In this document: positions 21,821-24,603 of the stretch, piece after piece
Numbering within the stretch: the stretch's first letter is position 1
Layout of the letters: every line of letters starts with the position of its first letter
NCBI GenBank assembly: GCA_047974405.1
Contig: JBKECI010000045.1
Coordinates: 1 to 24,603, forward strand
DNA length: 24,603 nucleotides
Reading direction: 5' to 3'
From: UPXZ01 sp047974405
GTDB taxonomy: Bacteria > Bacteroidota > Bacteroidia > Bacteroidales > Paludibacteraceae
Program-made: the position numbers and the translations under genes
Notes under the pieces: model-generated
What the model was told of the DNA's origin: nothing
Seen by the model: only the letters and a program-made list of their open reading frames with translations
Database searches by the model: none

Positions 21821-24076
21821 ATGGTATTCGATATTGATATGATTCTCGGTGTGTACGATACATTGCCCGAAAAAATACGGCTTGCCAAAGAAAAACTGCA
21901 ACGTCCTCTGACTTTAACCGAAAAAATTCTTTTTGCCCATTTGGCTCCCTCCGTGAAGATGAAAAATTACAAACGGGCGGTAGAATACGTCGATTTTGCT
22001 CCGGACCGTGTCGCTATGCAAGATGCGACCGCACAAATGGCACTCCTGCAATTGATGAATTCGAACAGAACAAGTGTAGCCGTACCCTCAACCGTACATT
22101 GCGATCATTTGATACAAGCCTATGCCGGTGCAGACAGCGACTTGCAAACGGCAAACACTACCAATAACGAGGTGTACGATTTTTTAAAAAATGTTTCCAA
22201 CAAATATGGAATCGGATTTTGGAAACCGGGAGCAGGCATTATCCATCAAGTAGTACTCGAAAACTATGCTTTTCCGGGTGGAATGATGGTAGGAACCGAT
22301 TCGCACACTCCAAATGCTGGTGGATTAGGGATGATTGCCATAGGCGTAGGTGGTGCCGATGCTGTGGACGTTATGGCAGGTATGCCCTGGGAATTGAAAA
22401 TGCCCAAAATCATAGGAGTAAAACTAACAGGAAAACTAAACGGATGGACCTCCTCCAAAGATGTTATTCTAAAATTAGCCGGTATTTTAACCGTAAAAGG
22501 GGGGACAAACGCCATTATCGAATACTTTGGGGAAGGAACTACCACTCTCTCTGCCACAGGGAAAGCAACCATCTGCAATATGGGAGCAGAAGTAGGAGCC
22601 ACAACCTCCATCTTTCCGTTTGATGAGAAATCGGCGATTTATCTGGAAGGCACAGGGCGAAAAGAGGTTGCAAATGCCGCAAGAAACATTATCGACCATT
22701 TAAAACCTGATGATGAAGTTGTCGAAAATCCTGAAAAATATTACGACCAGCTCATCGAAATCAACCTGTCGGAACTCGAACCGCATATCAACGGTCCCTT
22801 TACACCGGATACCGCTTATTCTATTTCAGAATTTGCCGATGCCGTGAAAAAAAATAACTATCCCGATAAGATGGAAGTAGGACTGATAGGCTCATGTACA
22901 AACTCTTCGTATGAAGACCTTACGCGGGCTTCTTCAATAGTGAAAAAAGCAAAAGAAAACGGACTGAGCGTAAAAGCAAAATTCATCATTAATCCCGGTT
23001 CGGAACAAGTGCGATACACCGCGGAGCGAGACGGAATACTAGGCGAATTTGAAAGTGTTGGAGCCGTAATAATGGCAAACGCATGCGGACCATGCATCGG
23101 GCAATGGAAACGCGACGATGAGCAAAGCTCCCGACCAAACTCTATCGTAACCTCGTTTAACCGCAATTTTGCAAAACGCAACGATGGCAATCCCAACACA
23201 CACGCTTTTGTAACCTCTCCCGAATTAGTGGCGGCGCTTACTATCGCGGGAAATCTCAGTTTTAATCCGCTGACAGATACGCTAACCAACAACAAGGGAG
23301 AACAGGTAAAACTTGCCGAACCTCAAGGGTATGAAATGCCTCCCAAGGGGTATGATGTAAAAGATGCGGGATATCTACCCCCTGCTACTAACGGTAAAAA
23401 TATAGAGATAATCATTGCCGACAACTCTCAACGATTACAAAAATTGGAACCGTTTAAACCTTGGGATGGCAACGACTATGAAAATCTTCCCCTATTGATA
23501 AAGGTAAAAGGAAAATGTACCACCGATCATATTTCGATGGCCGGTTCATGGCTGCGTTTTAGAGGACATTTGGATAATATATCAGACAATATGCTGATTG
23601 GGGCTGTGAATTACTTTAACGACAAGACCAACAGTGTGCGCAATCTTCAAACCAATGAGTACGAATCCGTTCCATCGCTGGCGCGCAAGTTCAAAGAAAA
23701 AGGAATGGGTTCTGTGGTAGTTGCCGAAGATAACTACGGTGAGGGTTCGAGTCGCGAACATGCCGCTATGGAGCCTCGACATTTAAACGTGAAAGCAATT
23801 TTGGTAAAATCTTTCGCGCGTATCCACGAAACGAATCTGAAAAAGCAGGGTATGCTGGCGCTTACTTTTATCGATAAAAACGACTACGACAAAGTAAGAG
23901 AGGATGATAGAATAAGTGTGGCGGGATTAAAAGAGTTTACCCCAGGAAAAAATTTGACAATAATTCTCAATCACAAGGACGGCACAACAGACACATTTGA
24001 AACTGCCCATACCTATAACGAGCAGCAAATAGGATGGTTTAAAGCTGGAAGCGCTCTCAATTCAATGAAGAAGTAG
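21821..24076 (+). CDS. acn: Aconitate hydratase, mitochondrial type
   Basis: This 751-residue full-length aconitase interconverts citrate and isocitrate in the TCA cycle and is cytoplasmic. The [4Fe-4S] ligands are Cys359 (GSCTN), Cys422 and Cys425 (ANACGPCIG), nearly the numbering of mitochondrial aconitase. Other landmarks are MQDATAQMALLQ (66-77), VGTDSHTPNAGGLG (157-170), and the swivelling C-terminal domain with CTTDHISMAGSWLRFRGHLDN and YGEGSSREHAAMEPRHL in outline. It resembles mitochondrial aconitase rather than bacterial AcnA (about 890 residues) or AcnB. Mitochondrial-type aconitase is normal in Bacteroidetes. The start at ATG 21821 is 40 bases past the palindrome. A terminator follows the stop; no citrate synthase or isocitrate dehydrogenase gene is next to it. 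Confidence 0.97.
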   Translation: MVFDIDMILGVYDTLPEKIRLAKEKLQRPLTLTEKILFAHLAPSVKMKNYKRAVEYVDFAPDRVAMQDATAQMALLQLMNSNRTSVAVPSTVHCDHLIQAYAGADSDLQTANTTNNEVYDFLKNVSNKYGIGFWKPGAGIIHQVVLENYAFPGGMMVGTDSHTPNAGGLGMIAIGVGGADAVDVMAGMPWELKMPKIIGVKLTGKLNGWTSSKDVILKLAGILTVKGGTNAIIEYFGEGTTTLSATGKATICNMGAEVGATTSIFPFDEKSAIYLEGTGRKEVANAARNIIDHLKPDDEVVENPEKYYDQLIEINLSELEPHINGPFTPDTAYSISEFADAVKKNNYPDKMEVGLIGSCTNSSYEDLTRASSIVKKAKENGLSVKAKFIINPGSEQVRYTAERDGILGEFESVGAVIMANACGPCIGQWKRDDEQSSRPNSIVTSFNRNFAKRNDGNPNTHAFVTSPELVAALTIAGNLSFNPLTDTLTNNKGEQVKLAEPQGYEMPPKGYDVKDAGYLPPATNGKNIEIIIADNSQRLQKLEPFKPWDGNDYENLPLLIKVKGKCTTDHISMAGSWLRFRGHLDNISDNMLIGAVNYFNDKTNSVRNLQTNEYESVPSLARKFKEKGMGSVVVAEDNYGEGSSREHAAMEPRHLNVKAILVKSFARIHETNLKKQGMLALTFIDKNDYDKVREDDRISVAGLKEFTPGKNLTIILNHKDGTTDTFETAHTYNEQQIGWFKAGSALNSMKK

Positions 24077-24100
24077 AATATAAATGATGTAAAACAATAT

Positions 24101-24147
24101 AAATCCCACAGAAAACTTAAAAGTCTGCGGGATTTAATTTCTTCTCC
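24101..24147 (+). terminator. Intrinsic terminator after aconitase
   Basis: AAATCCCACAGA (24101-24112) and TCTGCGGGATTT (24124-24135) form a 12-bp stem with one mismatch and an 11-base loop. A T/C-rich stretch (AATTTCTTCTCC) follows. It lies 25 bases after the aconitase stop codon. Confidence 0.75.
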
Positions 24148-24200
24148 AAACTACACTTGAGTAGATAAGTGAATTTTGATGGATAATATAGATTTTTTTA

Positions 24201-24240
24201 AATTAAAAATATCATCTCTGGCAATATTAAGCAGAGACGA
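24201..24240 (-). terminator. Probable terminator of fabG
   Basis: TCATCTCTGGC (24212-24222) and GCAGAGACGA (24231-24240) form a nearly complete stem around an eight-base loop. Read on the minus strand, the stem is followed by a T-rich run (24201-24211), as expected for a terminator about 55 bases past the fabG stop codon. Confidence 0.6.
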
Positions 24241-24294
24241 CATTCTTAAAAGATATTTTCTGAGATAAAAGTGAATTTTCACAAACAATTTTCA

Positions 24295-24603
24295 TCAAGT
24301 ATTCATTCCTCCACAAACATTAATAACTTGCCCACTCACATAGCTGGACAGGTCTGAGGCAAGAAATAGACAAACCTTGGCAACTTCGTCAGGACTTCCT
24401 CCCCGTCGCAGCGGGATGGTTTCTGCCCATTTGGCACGTTGTTCATCGTTGAGTGCATGAGTCATTTCTGTTTCTATAAATCCGGGAGCTATCGCATTGG
24501 CGCGTATTCCTCTTGCTCCCAGCTCTTTGGATATCGATTTGGCTAATCCTATCATACCGGCTTTGGATGCAGAATAGTTCGATTGTCCGGCATTACCCGA
24601 AAC
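24295..24603 (-). CDS. fabG: 3-oxoacyl-[acyl-carrier-protein] reductase, C-terminal part
   Basis: The last 102 residues of FabG are present; the gene enters from beyond the right edge and its start is not in the window. The visible part begins VSGNAGQSNYSASKAG, which includes the catalytic Tyr and Lys (YSASK). It continues with IAPGFIETEMT, IPLRRGGSPDEVAKVCLFLASD and the closing YVSGQVINVCGGMNT. These blocks are characteristic of FabG, the NADPH-dependent second step of each fatty-acid elongation round. A more distant SDR is possible but less likely, given the near-consensus GQVINVCGGM ending. It converges with aconitase, and each gene has its own terminator in the 218-nt gap. Confidence 0.92.
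   Translation of the reverse strand, partial: VSGNAGQSNYSASKAGMIGLAKSISKELGARGIRANAIAPGFIETEMTHALNDEQRAKWAETIPLRRGGSPDEVAKVCLFLASDLSSYVSGQVINVCGGMNT

Overview
The window looks like a chromosomal segment of a Bacteroidetes bacterium, probably order Bacteroidales or a close relative. The evidence is a BspA-like leucine-rich repeat protein carrying a gliding-type C-terminal sorting domain and paired with a PorP/SprF barrel, a PnuC transporter, a mitochondrial-type aconitase, AT-rich DNA, and several promoters of the Bacteroidetes form (TTG, 19-20 bp, TAnnTTTG). The genus cannot be fixed from this sequence.

Region 1 (1-5225) is accessory DNA. It opens with the frameshifted C-terminal part of an IS1182-type transposase. 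Three tandem gene cassettes follow, all reading left to right: (1) a TM2-domain protein plus a HigB/HigA-type toxin-antitoxin pair, (2) a lone lipoprotein, (3) a HincII-type restriction-modification pair. Each cassette begins with a short sequence (GTTATGGGCA, GATGTGCATT, GTTGTGTGCC) whose inverted copy lies just after the last stop codon of the same cassette. The cassettes are separated by 130-210 nt imperfect palindromes, one with a 19-bp stem containing a single mismatch. In integrons, the two ends of a cassette likewise match each other and its attC folds into such a stem. Here the core boxes do not fit the classical GTTRRRY consensus and no integrase is in view. This integron-like array is the most interesting item in the window.

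Region 2 (5226-6978) holds a lone ACR3 arsenite-type efflux transporter, without an ArsR regulator, convergent with pnuC, which has a good promoter of its own.

Region 3 (7095-11674) is a two-gene type IX secretion unit: a 1209-residue surface protein (signal peptide, BspA LRR_5 repeats, BACON-like and PKD-like domains, gliding-type C-terminal domain) followed 26 nt later by its PorP/SprF-family outer-membrane partner.

Region 4 (11681-14979, minus strand) is a probable operon of a PlsC-like acyltransferase, a TatD-family hydrolase and an S41 C-terminal processing peptidase. A short-chain dehydrogenase diverges from it at 15075.

Region 5 (15792-24603) contains a zinc-ribbon Nudix hydrolase with a clear promoter, a 1006-residue TPR protein paired with an outer-membrane beta-barrel protein, a perfect 21-bp inverted repeat, a full-length aconitase, two convergent terminators, and the C-terminal end of FabG on the minus strand running off the window. 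Regions 2 to 5 look like ordinary chromosomal backbone, apart from the questions raised in the findings.
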